Assembly: GCA_934623455.1 (NCBI GenBank)
Contig: CAKTVK010000001.1
Coordinates: 1-57,660 of the forward strand
Direction of reading: 5' to 3'
DNA from: an uncultured Eggerthellaceae bacterium
GTDB lineage: Bacteria > Actinomycetota > Coriobacteriia > Coriobacteriales > Eggerthellaceae
DNA length: 57,660 nt
This document shows positions 27,060-36,147 of the stretch, piece after piece (the stretch's first letter is position 1; the number at the start of each line of letters is the position of its first letter). Made by a program: the position numbers and the translations under genes. Below the pieces are notes generated by a model, which was given only the letters and a program-made list of their open reading frames with translations, did no database searches and was not told the origin of the DNA.

Positions 27060-27986
27060 ATGGCTGCAAAGTGCAATTTGATCATCGACTCATGCTGCGA
27101 TCTTCCCCCGCAGTTTGTCGAAACCGAAGGCGTTAAGCTTTTGAATTTCCCGTACCTGATGAACGGCTCGGAATGCTTTGACGATCTGTTCAAAACGGGT
27201 TCGGCGCATAGCTTCTACGAGCAAATGCGTCAAGGCGTTATGCCTTCTACGGCGCAGATTCCCTATCTGACAATTCGGGATGCGTGGCGCGAAGCCGCGC
27301 AAAGCGGCATCCCCACCGTTTACTTGAGCTTTTCGAGCAAGCTTTCGGGTACGTACAACACGGCTCTAACGCTTCTGGAAGAAACGAAGGAAGAGTTCCC
27401 TGATGCAGAGTTGTACCTGGTAGATACCGCATTGGCATCGGTTGCCGAGGGCTTTTTGATTCACGAGGCGTTTCGTCAGCGCAATTTGGGCCTTTCTGCG
27501 GAAGAGTTGGCGAAATGGGCCGATGAGGCAAAATACTACGTGCGCTGCATCTTTATGGTAGACGACCTGGAAGCACTGCGACGTGGTGGACGCATTCCCG
27601 CGGCAGTGGCAAATCTGGGCGCAAAGCTTGATGTGAAAGTGCTCTTGAGCTTTGACTTGGACGGCTCCCTTGCGCTTACGAGCGTTGCGCGCGGCCGCAA
27701 GAAGGGCATGAAAGCCATGGTGGAGGCGTTCGCGAAAGACGCCGATACGTCTGAAAGCGTGATTACGCTGCTTGCCGGCCACGCCGATTGTCCGAAGGAT
27801 TTCGAAAAGCTGTGCGACATGGTGCGAAAAACGAAGCTTGAGACGAATATCATTGAATGCAACATTGGCCCGGTAATCGGCAGCCACGTTGGTCCCGATA
27901 TGATGGCACTTGTTTTTTGGGGCGATGATCGCCGCAGCGGTATGAAGCTTGCCGATCGCATTGCAAAGAAAGTGAAAAATAACTAA
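27060..27986 (+). CDS. DegV family fatty-acid-binding protein
   Basis: A 308-residue, two-domain protein: the N-terminal IIDSCCDLPPQF corresponds to the family's D-S-(T/S)-(A/C)-DLP, and STAQIPYLTIRDAW and LSFSSKLSGTYNTAL contain the serines that hold the fatty-acid carboxylate. In Firmicutes such proteins (FakB) present fatty acids to the kinase FakA; no fakA is visible here. An excellent AAAGGAGG precedes the ATG. Its stop overlaps the start of the next gene (TAATGG), so translation is coupled. Confidence 0.93.
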   Translation: MAAKCNLIIDSCCDLPPQFVETEGVKLLNFPYLMNGSECFDDLFKTGSAHSFYEQMRQGVMPSTAQIPYLTIRDAWREAAQSGIPTVYLSFSSKLSGTYNTALTLLEETKEEFPDAELYLVDTALASVAEGFLIHEAFRQRNLGLSAEELAKWADEAKYYVRCIFMVDDLEALRRGGRIPAAVANLGAKLDVKVLLSFDLDGSLALTSVARGRKKGMKAMVEAFAKDADTSESVITLLAGHADCPKDFEKLCDMVRKTKLETNIIECNIGPVIGSHVGPDMMALVFWGDDRRSGMKLADRIAKKVKNN

Positions 27987-29086
27987 TGGCTGAGCAATTT
28001 TACTTCAACGGAAACGCGGCACTTGGCAATGCGCTTGAAAAGTGCCTGGTAGAAGCTGGTTTTTCGCGTACCTCTGCTCTCGCAGATGCTGATTACGTGT
28101 TCAGTTACCATCCGCTGCTTTCGCAGTTGGAGGATGCGTATTTCGATGCAAAGGGTTATTTGGCGCAGACAAAGAAAGGCGCGTGCCTTATTGATTTGAG
28201 CCCCGCGACCCCTGAGCTGGTGCGCGAGATTTCCGCGATTAGCAGCACGAGCGGGCTGTTCTACGTGGAGGCTCCGCTTTCCGTAGCTGACACAACGCTT
28301 GATGACGCTTTTTCGCAGCAATCGAACTTGAGCTGCTGCGTTGCGGGCGACAAGCCCGACATTGCGAAAGCTCAGAAGATTCTGCAAGATTTCGTGGGCA
28401 CGATTCGCGTGACGGGCGAGCCGGGATCGGCGCAGCTGGCGCACGCTGCTTGGACGCTTCAGCACACGGCGCAGCTGTTCGCCGCTATTGAAGCCGAGGC
28501 GTTATATCGTGCGTTCCTGCGCATTCCCACCACGGCTGCTGCGGCGTCTGCTGCGGGTGCGAGTCCTGCAGGTGATGCGGAAGCCGCTATTGCGCAGGCT
28601 GTTGTCCAGAAGCATTTCGCGGGAACGTATACCGTTGAGATGTTCATGGCCGATCTTTCCGCTGCGCTTACGGCTGCCGAAGAGGCCGATTTGAGCCTTC
28701 CCCAGGCAGAAGCTTGCATGAATTTGCTGGAGCTTTTGGCAATTATCGGCGGTTCGGATTTGTCTCCTGTTTCGCTGGCGCTTATCTATGACGAGGAAGA
28801 AGCGGCTGCGACCTGCGGTCTTGATTGGTCGCGCACGCAGGAATACACGCAAGAACTGGGCGCTCACGAGCACGAGCACCATCATGACGGTGCAGCAGGC
28901 GAAGGCTCTGCGGAAGGTGATGCCGATTCGTGCGATGGCACGCTGGACGACTTCGATGCGCAACTTGATAGCTTTAGCGGCTTTGATGATTCCGCAGATG
29001 CGATGGATGACGATTTCGACGAATTCGCCAGCGACGACGATGACGATGATGATTTCGGCGGTTATGCGGATTTAATCAACCGTTAG
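27986..29086 (+). CDS. 6-phosphogluconate/3-hydroxyisobutyrate dehydrogenase-like protein with His- and Asp-rich tail
   Basis: A 366-residue protein whose first 280 residues follow the beta-hydroxyacid dehydrogenase fold: a Rossmann-like half (DADYVFSYHPLLS, GACLIDLSPATPEL, FYVEAPLSVADTTLDDA) and a helical half (GSAQLAHAAWTLQHTAQLFAAIEAEAL). The dinucleotide loop is altered: NGNAALGNAL, with Ala at the second Gly of GxGxxG. The last 75 residues contain HEHEHHHD and then a long Asp-rich stretch (eight Asp in a row nearly uninterrupted), which look like metal-binding sequences. The product may be a degenerate or non-catalytic dehydrogenase; the substrate is unknown. Confidence 0.65.
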   Translation: MAEQFYFNGNAALGNALEKCLVEAGFSRTSALADADYVFSYHPLLSQLEDAYFDAKGYLAQTKKGACLIDLSPATPELVREISAISSTSGLFYVEAPLSVADTTLDDAFSQQSNLSCCVAGDKPDIAKAQKILQDFVGTIRVTGEPGSAQLAHAAWTLQHTAQLFAAIEAEALYRAFLRIPTTAAAASAAGASPAGDAEAAIAQAVVQKHFAGTYTVEMFMADLSAALTAAEEADLSLPQAEACMNLLELLAIIGGSDLSPVSLALIYDEEEAAATCGLDWSRTQEYTQELGAHEHEHHHDGAAGEGSAEGDADSCDGTLDDFDAQLDSFSGFDDSADAMDDDFDEFASDDDDDDDFGGYADLINR

Positions 29087-29100
29087 ATTGACCAGGGGAT

Positions 29101-30099
29101 ATGACCTCTTTTATCGACAACAAGGCTACTGTGGCCACAGATGAAAGCAACCAAGCCTGCCTCGAAGCATCGTGGCAGGCTTTGCTTCCTTCTGCCTGCG
29201 ATTGGTGCCCGCGTCGGTGCGGCGCGAACCGCGCTGCAGGCGAGAAAGGCTTCTGCGGCGCCGACGATACGGTTCGTGTGGCGCGCGCGGCACTGCATTT
29301 TTGGGAGGAGCCTCCGCTGTCAGGTGAGGCGGGAAGCGGTGCGGTGTTCTTTAGCGGCTGTCCGTTGCGCTGCTGCTTTTGCCAGAATGCCGTTATTGCC
29401 GCAGATCAAGTGGGTAAAGAAATCTCGCCTGAGCGGTTGGATCAGATATTCTTTGAGCTGCGCGACCAAGGGGCGCTCAATATCAACTTAGTGACGCCGA
29501 CACATTATGCGCCGCTGATTGCCCCTGTTGCGCTGCATGCGCGCGCACAGGGTTTTGACTTGCCGTTTGTCTGGAACACATCGGGGTATGAAACGGTAGA
29601 AGCGCTGCATGCGATTGCTCCGGTTGCCGATGTTTTCTTGGCTGATTTCAAGTACGCTCATTCCGAGCTTGCCCGAAAGTTTTCACATGCGGTGGATTAT
29701 CCGGCAGTTGCTTTAGATGCGCTTGATGCTATGGTTGAAATTACAGGAGAGCCACAATTTGATGAGTACCATGGCCAGTTTCGTATGACGCGCGGCGTGG
29801 TGGTGCGCCATTTGCTGTTGCCGGGACATGTGCCCGAATCGTGCGCTGCTGTTGAGCTTTTGTTTAAACGTTACGGCGAAAAAGTGCTGTTATCCCTGAT
29901 GAATCAATACACACCGGTAATGGAAGCATCAAGTGCGGCCGCACAAAAATACCCTGAGTTGCTGCGTGCACCTTCCTCGAAAGAGTACGAGCAGCTGCTT
30001 GACTCCGCCGATTTGCTGGGTATTGAGGATTATTTCTGGCAAGAGGGCGGCGCTATTGACGAGAGTTTCATTCCTGCGTTTGATTTTACGGGCGTGTAG
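29101..30099 (+). CDS. Radical SAM protein, PflA-related
   Basis: A 332-residue protein. GCPLRCCFCQN gives the CxxxCxxC cluster motif; upstream lies a second cysteine group, CDWCPRRCGANR...GFCG, of the kind found in PflA-like radical SAM proteins of unknown substrate. NLVTPTHYAPLI, VWNTSGYET and DVFLADFKY correspond to the conserved strands of that group. AGGGGAT precedes the ATG at 29101, 14 bp after the dehydrogenase-like gene, so it ends the long plus-strand operon. It could be a glycyl-radical-enzyme activase, but no partner glycyl radical enzyme is encoded nearby. Confidence 0.85.
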   Translation: MTSFIDNKATVATDESNQACLEASWQALLPSACDWCPRRCGANRAAGEKGFCGADDTVRVARAALHFWEEPPLSGEAGSGAVFFSGCPLRCCFCQNAVIAADQVGKEISPERLDQIFFELRDQGALNINLVTPTHYAPLIAPVALHARAQGFDLPFVWNTSGYETVEALHAIAPVADVFLADFKYAHSELARKFSHAVDYPAVALDALDAMVEITGEPQFDEYHGQFRMTRGVVVRHLLLPGHVPESCAAVELLFKRYGEKVLLSLMNQYTPVMEASSAAAQKYPELLRAPSSKEYEQLLDSADLLGIEDYFWQEGGAIDESFIPAFDFTGV

Positions 30100-30181
30100 C
30101 TCTTCGCACCTGCGGTTGCGCGTTTTGCACACGGGTCACCCGCGCGCGGTTGGTTGCCGCAGGCAATTGCATCTATGTAAA

Positions 30182-30214
30182 GAAGGCATCAAGCGAGAAA
30201 CGCTCAATGCCTTC
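30182..30214. terminator. Hairpin between convergent genes
   Basis: GAAGGCAT (30182-30189) pairs with ATGCCTTC (30207-30214), and inside it AGCG (30192-30195) with CGCT (30201-30204) around AGAAA; the intervening CA/CA forms a symmetric internal loop. It lies between the radical SAM gene and the 3' end of purF. T runs are weak, so termination is inferred from position. Confidence 0.5.
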
Positions 30215-30239
30215 CCATTCAAATCTTTCTATTAAGCAC

Positions 30240-31658
30240 TTACACGCTGATGCTGCCACTGAAGCGGTATTTTCGCGTGTCGCTGGGAACAGCAGTGGGG
30301 TAGTTGCCGTCGAAGCAAGCGGTGCAGTATCCTTTTTCGGGCGCATCGCCGAGCAGGCGTTTTACCGAATCAACGCTCAAGTACCCCACGCTATCGGCGC
30401 CAATGATTGCGGCGATTTCTTCCCATTCGCGCCCTACGGCAATAAGGTTCTCGCGGGAATCTACATCGGTACCGTAATAGCAAGGATTCAAAAACGCGGG
30501 CGATGAGCTGCGGAAATGAATCTCTTTTGCACCAGCATCGCGCAAGCTTTTTACAATGCGGCGCGCCGTGGTGCCGCGCACAATGGAGTCGTCGATGAGT
30601 ATCACGCGCTTACCGGCAACAGAGCTCCTAATGGGGTTCAGCTTTAAGTTCACTTTCTTCTCGCGATTGCCTTGACCGGGTGCGATGAACGTACGTGCAA
30701 TGTACTTATTTTTCACGAAACCGATTTCATAAGGAATGCCTGAAGCGCGCGAATAACCCAACGCCGCATCCAGTCCCGAATCGGGAACGCCGATAACAAC
30801 ATCGGCCTGAGCAGGACATTCCTGTGCCAAGAATTCTCCCGCTTTGACACGAGCTTCGTGCACCGTAACGTCATCGAGCAGGGAATCGGGGCGCGCGAAA
30901 TAGACGGCCTCGAACACGCAGAAGGAACGCGGTTCTTTCTTGCAGTGATCGGTTAAGCTGCGAATGCCTTCCTTGCTGAACACCATGACTTCGCCAGGTT
31001 CGATTTCGCGTACATAGGTGGCGCCCACAGCATCAAGCGCGCAGCTTTCCGAAGCCACAACATAGCCGCCTTCGGGTAGCGTGCCGTAGCACAGCGGACG
31101 GAAGCCCTGCTCATCGCGCAAAGCAATGAGTTTCGTAGGCGACATGATAACCAGCGAATAAGCGCCTTGGATTTTATTCATGGCACGGCTGGCGGCTTCT
31201 TCGATAGAGGGCGCTGTCAAGCGTTCGCGGGTGATCAGATACGATATGACCTCGGTGTCCGATGTCGTGTGAAAAATAGATCCTGTTTCCTCCAACGCGC
31301 TGCGCACTTCAAGCGCGTTCGTCAAGTTTCCGTTGTGCGCAAGGGCGGTATGTCCCTTCATGTGATTCACCACAATGGGTTGTACGTTATTCAGCTCGTT
31401 TCCGCCGGTGGTGCCGTATCGAGCATGACCAATTGCAATGGAGCCGTTGCCCAGCTGCGCAAGCGTTTCGGGTGGGAATACGTCGTTGACCAGGCCCAAT
31501 CCCTTGTGGACCGAGAACAGGCCATCTTTGTTCACGACAATGCCGCACGACTCCTGACCGCGATGTTGCAGTGCGGTCAGCCCTGCGAATACATAATCGG
31601 CCAAAGGTTGTTCGGTGGGCGTGTAGATGCCGAACACGCCGCATTCTTCATGGAGCAT
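30240..31658 (-). CDS. purF: Amidophosphoribosyltransferase
   Basis: The first committed enzyme of purine synthesis (472 residues), using glutamine and PRPP to make phosphoribosylamine. MLHEECGVFGI shows a five-residue propeptide before the catalytic N-terminal Cys6; GLTALQHRGQES, HTTSDTEVI and VILIDDSIVRGTTARRIV (PRPP-binding) are intact. The start at 31658 is set by the propeptide and an AAAGG ribosome site; the longer frame upstream runs through a repeat and the dapL end. Encoding purF alone after diaminopimelate genes is unusual, since it usually sits in a pur cluster. Confidence 0.96.
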   Translation of the reverse strand: MLHEECGVFGIYTPTEQPLADYVFAGLTALQHRGQESCGIVVNKDGLFSVHKGLGLVNDVFPPETLAQLGNGSIAIGHARYGTTGGNELNNVQPIVVNHMKGHTALAHNGNLTNALEVRSALEETGSIFHTTSDTEVISYLITRERLTAPSIEEAASRAMNKIQGAYSLVIMSPTKLIALRDEQGFRPLCYGTLPEGGYVVASESCALDAVGATYVREIEPGEVMVFSKEGIRSLTDHCKKEPRSFCVFEAVYFARPDSLLDDVTVHEARVKAGEFLAQECPAQADVVIGVPDSGLDAALGYSRASGIPYEIGFVKNKYIARTFIAPGQGNREKKVNLKLNPIRSSVAGKRVILIDDSIVRGTTARRIVKSLRDAGAKEIHFRSSSPAFLNPCYYGTDVDSRENLIAVGREWEEIAAIIGADSVGYLSVDSVKRLLGDAPEKGYCTACFDGNYPTAVPSDTRKYRFSGSISV

Positions 31659-31679
31659 ATCAGTTGAACCTTTCGTTAT

Positions 31680-31769
31680 GTTAAAAAGGGACGGGGACTT
31701 TTTAACATTTTTACCCCGTCCAGGTGTGTAAGATGCCATAGGTGAAAAAGACCCCGTCACTTTTTCACC
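31680..31769. repeat. Pair of REP-like palindromes in inverted orientation
   Basis: Element A: GTTAAAAAG (31680-31688), loop GGACGGGGA, CTTTTTAAC (31698-31706). Element B: GGTGAAAAAG (31741-31750), loop ACCCCGTCA, CTTTTTCACC (31760-31769). Read on the minus strand, B's loop is TGACGGGGT, so A and B are versions of one unit facing opposite ways, with CCCCGTCC (31713-31720) between them complementary to A's loop. This is the layout of bacterial REP/BIME elements. B overlaps the dapL stop and could also act as its terminator. Confidence 0.7.
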
Positions 31770-32953
31770 TTTTGGCACAGGCGAGCAAGGCGGCGCGCTG
31801 CTTCCTGGGTTTTTTCGGGGGTGTTGAATGCCGTCAAGCGGAAGTAGCCTTCGCCGCAATCGCCAAAGCCGCTACCGGGCGTTCCCACTACCTGCTCTTC
31901 GTTGAGCAGCATATCAAAGAAATCCCAGCTCGAAAGCTCACCCGGACAACGCATCCACACGTAGGGGGCATTCTTGCCGCCGCAGTACCACACACCTGCC
32001 TCATCGAGCGCTTCCATAAGCACGCGCGCATTTTGCTGGTAGATTGCAATGTTCTCACGGCATTGCTCTTGTCCTTCGGGCGAAAGCGCGGCCGCTGCTG
32101 CGCGTTGCAGCACGTACGAAATGCCGTTCGTTTTTGTGGTTCGGTTGCGCACCCACAGCGCGTTCAAGCTCAAATCCTCGCGCTTGAGGGCTTGCGGAAC
32201 AATGGTGTAGCCGCAGCGCGTACCCGTAAACCCAGCGGTCTTGCTGAACGAGCACACCTCAACCGCGCATTCCTTGGCGCCTTCAATCTCGTAGATGGAA
32301 TGGGGGATGGTGGAATCCTGGATGAATGCTTCGTAAGCGGCGTCGAAGATGATGACGGCCTGCTTTTCCTGCGCCCAGGCTATCCAAGCAGCCAGCTTCT
32401 CGCGGGAATACACGGCACCCGTGGGGTTGTTCGGGGAGCACAGGTACACAATATCCGCTTTGATCGCCGAATCGGGCAAGGGCGCAAAGCCATCATCGGC
32501 CGAAGAGGGAAGATGCAAAACGCTGTTGCCAGAAATGACGTTGGCGTCTACGTAGGCGGGGTAGGCTGGCTCAAGGACAAGCGCAGATATGCCGCGCGAG
32601 AAGATATCCAAAAGATCGGCCAAGTCATCTTTTGCGCCGCTTGATACGAAGATTTCGTTTTGCTCAAGAGAAATGCCGCGCTGCCGGTAGTAATCCTGCA
32701 CCGCCTGGCGGAAAAAGCCGGAGCCGACTTCTGCCTGGTAGCCTTCGAATGTTTCCTTTTTCGCCTGGTCATCAACTGCATGATGCATGGCATCGATTGA
32801 GGCGGCCGGCAAAGGAAGCGTTACATCGCCAATGCCCAGCTTGAGTAGCTCAGTGCCCGGGTTTTTGGACAGGTAATCCGCTACTTTTGCATCGATGGTG
32901 CGAAACAGGTACGAATCCTGCAGTTCCGTGTAATGGTGGTTCATTGAAGCCAT
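31757..32953 (-). CDS. dapL: LL-diaminopimelate aminotransferase
   Basis: A 398-residue PLP enzyme that makes LL-diaminopimelate from tetrahydrodipicolinate in one step, feeding lysine and peptidoglycan synthesis. Family signature NHHYTELQDSYLFRTI at the N-terminus, LCSPNNPTGAVYS (PLP ring contact), DAAYEAFI and the PLP-lysine segment SFSKTAGFTGTRCG are all present. It is 103 bp downstream of dapF, whose product uses its product, so the order is pathway-consistent. The start at 32953 has GAAAGGAA upstream. Confidence 0.96.
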   Translation of the reverse strand: MASMNHHYTELQDSYLFRTIDAKVADYLSKNPGTELLKLGIGDVTLPLPAASIDAMHHAVDDQAKKETFEGYQAEVGSGFFRQAVQDYYRQRGISLEQNEIFVSSGAKDDLADLLDIFSRGISALVLEPAYPAYVDANVISGNSVLHLPSSADDGFAPLPDSAIKADIVYLCSPNNPTGAVYSREKLAAWIAWAQEKQAVIIFDAAYEAFIQDSTIPHSIYEIEGAKECAVEVCSFSKTAGFTGTRCGYTIVPQALKREDLSLNALWVRNRTTKTNGISYVLQRAAAAALSPEGQEQCRENIAIYQQNARVLMEALDEAGVWYCGGKNAPYVWMRCPGELSSWDFFDMLLNEEQVVGTPGSGFGDCGEGYFRLTAFNTPEKTQEAARRLARLCQKVKK

Positions 32954-33001
32954 ATTCGTTCCTTTCGTGCGCCGTTTTTGATACGGCTCAAAACATCAGA
33001 A

Positions 33002-33032
33002 CGCGACGAGGGCACAATTTGCTCTCGTCGCG
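33002..33032. terminator. Hairpin between dapF and dapL
   Basis: CGCGACGAGGGC (33002-33013) pairs with GCTCTCGTCGCG (33021-33032) with one G-T pair and a 7-base loop. It has no clear T run on the minus strand, so it may be a partial terminator, an attenuator or an mRNA-stabilising stem within the dapF-dapL transcript. Confidence 0.5.
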
Positions 33033-33056
33033 GGCAGTTCAAACAATAATCAAGCG

Positions 33057-33905
33057 CTAATCAAGGGTGGTGCCGTCGTAGACGAACGCTGCGGGGCCAG
33101 TCATGAGCACGTTGTTCTCGTAATCCACCGAAACGGTCAAGTCGCCTCCGTCAAGGTGTACGGTTGCTGGCATATCGCGCTGGCACAGGTGCGCCGAAAT
33201 TGCAGCCGCAACGCTCGCGCAGCTGCCGGTGCCGCATGCCATGGTAATGCCGCTACCGCGCTCCCACACGCGCATGCGAATTTCGGTCTTGCTTATGACC
33301 TGCACAAACTCAACGTTTACACCGCCAGGAAACGCGCTTGACTTTTCAAGAACGCTGCCCACTTCCGCAACAGGCGCTTTCTCGGCATCGCTCACAAAAA
33401 TTACGGCATGCGGGTTGCCCATATCAACGGGAATCACGGGAATGGGCTCTGCCCCGTTGCGGGAAGCGCAGAAAGCGTTGATCACTTCGTCGTAGAAGTA
33501 TCCGCAGTCAACTTTGACTTCCTGCTGCTGCGATACCTTCGCGTGGCCCATGTCAACGGTTACTTGCGCCGCTTTGCCATTTTCCACGGTAAGCTGCAGG
33601 TGCTTGATGCCCGAAAGCGTTTCAACGTCAATCTGGGTTTTGTCGGTGTACCCGCGGTCGTAAACATACTTTCCTACGCAGCGAATGCCGTTTCCGCACA
33701 TCATAGCTTCGCTGCCATCGGCATTGAAGATGCGCATTTTGAAGTCCGCCACCGAGCTGGGAAGAATGCAGATAACGCCATCGGATCCCGCACCAAAATG
33801 GCGATCGGAATATTTGATGGCAAGTTCCTCAATGTTTTCGGGTGTTTCCTGGCAATACAGATACAGGTAGTCGTTTCCCAAACCGTGCATCTTCGTGAAG
33901 TTCAT
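33057..33905 (-). CDS. dapF: Diaminopimelate epimerase
   Basis: Converts LL- to meso-diaminopimelate (282 residues). The two catalytic cysteines lie in MMCGNGIRC and TMACGTGSCA, the two-base mechanism of the family; MNFTKMHGLGNDY at the N-terminus and DMGNPHAVIF are conserved. AAGGAAGGAG precedes the ATG at 33905; the longer upstream frame would run into the glnN terminator. It lies between glnN and dapL, so nitrogen assimilation and DAP synthesis share the strand. Confidence 0.96.
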   Translation of the reverse strand: MNFTKMHGLGNDYLYLYCQETPENIEELAIKYSDRHFGAGSDGVICILPSSVADFKMRIFNADGSEAMMCGNGIRCVGKYVYDRGYTDKTQIDVETLSGIKHLQLTVENGKAAQVTVDMGHAKVSQQQEVKVDCGYFYDEVINAFCASRNGAEPIPVIPVDMGNPHAVIFVSDAEKAPVAEVGSVLEKSSAFPGGVNVEFVQVISKTEIRMRVWERGSGITMACGTGSCASVAAAISAHLCQRDMPATVHLDGGDLTVSVDYENNVLMTGPAAFVYDGTTLD

Positions 33906-33934
33906 GGCTCTCCTTCCTTGGGGGGTAGCGCAGT

Positions 33935-33962
33935 AAAGGGGCGCAATGTGAAGCGCCCCTTT
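33935..33962 (-). terminator. Terminator-like hairpin after glnN
   Basis: AAAGGGGCGC (33935-33944) pairs with GCGCCCCTTT (33953-33962) around an 8-base loop, 16 bases past the glnN stop on the minus strand. The 3' arm ends in TTT on that strand, a short tail. Confidence 0.65.
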
Positions 33963-33978
33963 CAAGGTTGCAAACTGC

Positions 33979-36069
33979 TTATACGTAGAACAGAATCTTG
34001 TTGTAAGACGGTACGGGCCAATCAGAGGTCGGGCACAAAATCTCAAGCTGATCGACTTCGGCACGTGCAGCTTCCATCAGCGGCACCAGCTCGTGAGCGT
34101 AAGCATTTGCTGCCTCTTGCGGATCTTCGATTTCAGCAATTTCCCTATGCTTTGCCGCCAGAGCCTCGTAGGCTTTCTTCGTGGCATCAAGGCCGGTCTG
34201 AATGCGTACCAGGTGTTCTTCCTGCGTGGCGGTGTCCAGTGCGGGCATTGCTGCGTTGATGGACACAATGTGGTCGGCAATCTTTGCAGCATAAGCACTG
34301 ATGGCGGGCAAGTACTGGCGGCGTAACATGCGGCGCATCGTGCGTGCTTCAATGTTGATAAGCTTGCAATACTTCTCCAGCTTTACTTCATAGCGGCTGC
34401 GAACCTCGGCTTCGGTAAGAACGTTGAACTCTTCGAACAGATCAATGCTCTTCTTGTCAACCAGGCAGGGCAGTGCATCGGCCGTGGTCTTGTGGTTTGC
34501 CAGGCCGCGACGTGCAGCTTCTTCTTCCCATTCGGCGGAGTAACCGTTGCCGTTGAAGATGATGCGCTGGTGGTCGGTCAGGGTCTTCTTCACGTAAGCG
34601 AAGGCCGCTTCCTGGAATGCTTCGCCTTCCAGACCCTCCATGGCATCGGCGAATTCCTTCAGGCTCTTTGCCATGGCAGTGTTCAGCACCGTGTTCGCAT
34701 CGGACAAGTTCATGGCGGAACCAGGCATGCGGAACTCGAACTTGTTGCCGGTGAAGGCAAACGGGCTGGTACGGTTGCGGTCCGTGGAGTCCTTCATGAA
34801 GTTAGGCAGCACGTCAACGCCCAAATCCATCATGGTCTTAGCGGTGCCTTCGTATTCCTTTCCGCTGATAAGCGCGCTTACAATGCTGTCAAGCTCATCG
34901 CCCAGGAAGATGGAGATGATTGCGGGGGGCGCCTCGTTTGCGCCCAAGCGGTGGTCGTTGCCAGCAGAGGCAACGGTCATGCGCAGCAGTTCTTGGTAAT
35001 CGTCAACTGCCTGCACAACGCCTGCCAAGAACACCAAGAAGCGCAAGTTATCCTGGGGGTTGTCGCCGGGATCAAGCAAGTTCTTGGTGCCTGCGGAAAT
35101 GGACCAGTTGTTGTGCTTGCCACTGCCGTTAATGCCCTCGAACGGCTTTTCGTGCTGCAGGCACACCAGGCCGTGATGGCTGGCCAAAAGGCGCATCTTT
35201 TCCATGGTGAGCAGGTTCTCGTCAATGCCGCGGTTCGCGTTCGTGAAGATAGGGGCAAGTTCATGCTGCGCCGGTGCCACTTCATTGTGCTTCGTCTTTG
35301 CGGAAACGCCCAGCGCCCACAGCTCGTCGTCGAGCTCCTTCATGAATTCGTTTACCGTGGGGCGAATGGCGCCAAAGTAATGCTCTTCAAGCTCTTGGCC
35401 CTTGCAGGGGGAGTAACCGAACAGCGTGCGGCCGGTCAAAATCAGGTCGGTGCGCTTCTCGTACTGCTCTTCGGAAATCAGGAAGTACTCTTGCTCGGCG
35501 CCAACGGTGGTTACCACGCGCTGCTTCGGTTCGCCGAAACATGCCAGCGCACGATTTGCCTGCTCATCGATGGCATTCATAGAGCGCAGCAGCGGCGTTT
35601 TCTCGTCAAGTGCTTCGCCCGTGTAGCTGCAAAACGCGGTGGGGATGCACAAAACTTCGTCCTTGATGAACGCGTACGACGTGGGGTCCCAAGCCGTGTA
35701 ACCGCGTGCCTCGAACGTGGCGCGCAGACCGCCCGAGGGGAAGCTTGATGCATCGGGCTCGCCTTGAATCAGCTCTTTGCCCGAGAACGACATAATGGCA
35801 CGACCATCGGGCTGGGGGTCCAGGAAGCCGTCGTGCTTTTCGGACGTGATGCCCGTAAGCGGCTGGAACCAGTGCGTGTAATGCGTGGCGCCCTTCTCGA
35901 TTGCCCATTCCTTCATGGCGTGTGCCACTACGTTTGCGACCTCTAGGTCAAGCGGCTCGCCTTCTTTGATGGTTTTCATAAGCTGCTTGAACGTATTCTT
36001 CGGCAGCCTTTCTCGCATGACGTGCTCGTTGAACACCATGGAACCAAAAATCTCTGGAACATTGCTCAT
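33979..36069 (-). CDS. glnN: Glutamine synthetase type III
   Basis: A 696-residue GlnN-type synthetase, making glutamine from glutamate and ammonia with ATP; type III enzymes are hexamer-pairs unrelated in length to the 450-residue GlnA. Segments include THYTHWFQPLTGITSEKHD, FPSGGLRATFEARGYTAWD, GAEQEYFLI, KHNEVAPAQHELAPIF, GINGSGKHNNWS and NRTSPFAFTGNKFEFR. AGGAGG precedes the ATG at 36069. A sequence close to a GlnR/TnrA-type box lies upstream. It is monocistronic by its terminator, though dapF starts only 30 bases after the hairpin. Confidence 0.96.
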   Translation of the reverse strand: MSNVPEIFGSMVFNEHVMRERLPKNTFKQLMKTIKEGEPLDLEVANVVAHAMKEWAIEKGATHYTHWFQPLTGITSEKHDGFLDPQPDGRAIMSFSGKELIQGEPDASSFPSGGLRATFEARGYTAWDPTSYAFIKDEVLCIPTAFCSYTGEALDEKTPLLRSMNAIDEQANRALACFGEPKQRVVTTVGAEQEYFLISEEQYEKRTDLILTGRTLFGYSPCKGQELEEHYFGAIRPTVNEFMKELDDELWALGVSAKTKHNEVAPAQHELAPIFTNANRGIDENLLTMEKMRLLASHHGLVCLQHEKPFEGINGSGKHNNWSISAGTKNLLDPGDNPQDNLRFLVFLAGVVQAVDDYQELLRMTVASAGNDHRLGANEAPPAIISIFLGDELDSIVSALISGKEYEGTAKTMMDLGVDVLPNFMKDSTDRNRTSPFAFTGNKFEFRMPGSAMNLSDANTVLNTAMAKSLKEFADAMEGLEGEAFQEAAFAYVKKTLTDHQRIIFNGNGYSAEWEEEAARRGLANHKTTADALPCLVDKKSIDLFEEFNVLTEAEVRSRYEVKLEKYCKLINIEARTMRRMLRRQYLPAISAYAAKIADHIVSINAAMPALDTATQEEHLVRIQTGLDATKKAYEALAAKHREIAEIEDPQEAANAYAHELVPLMEAARAEVDQLEILCPTSDWPVPSYNKILFYV

Positions 36070-36147
36070 AGCCGGCCTCCTGTTCGGCGTTTTCCTTTTC
36101 GCATGATAAAAAGGTACGCCGGCAACGTTTCCAAAAAATTTCAAGCG

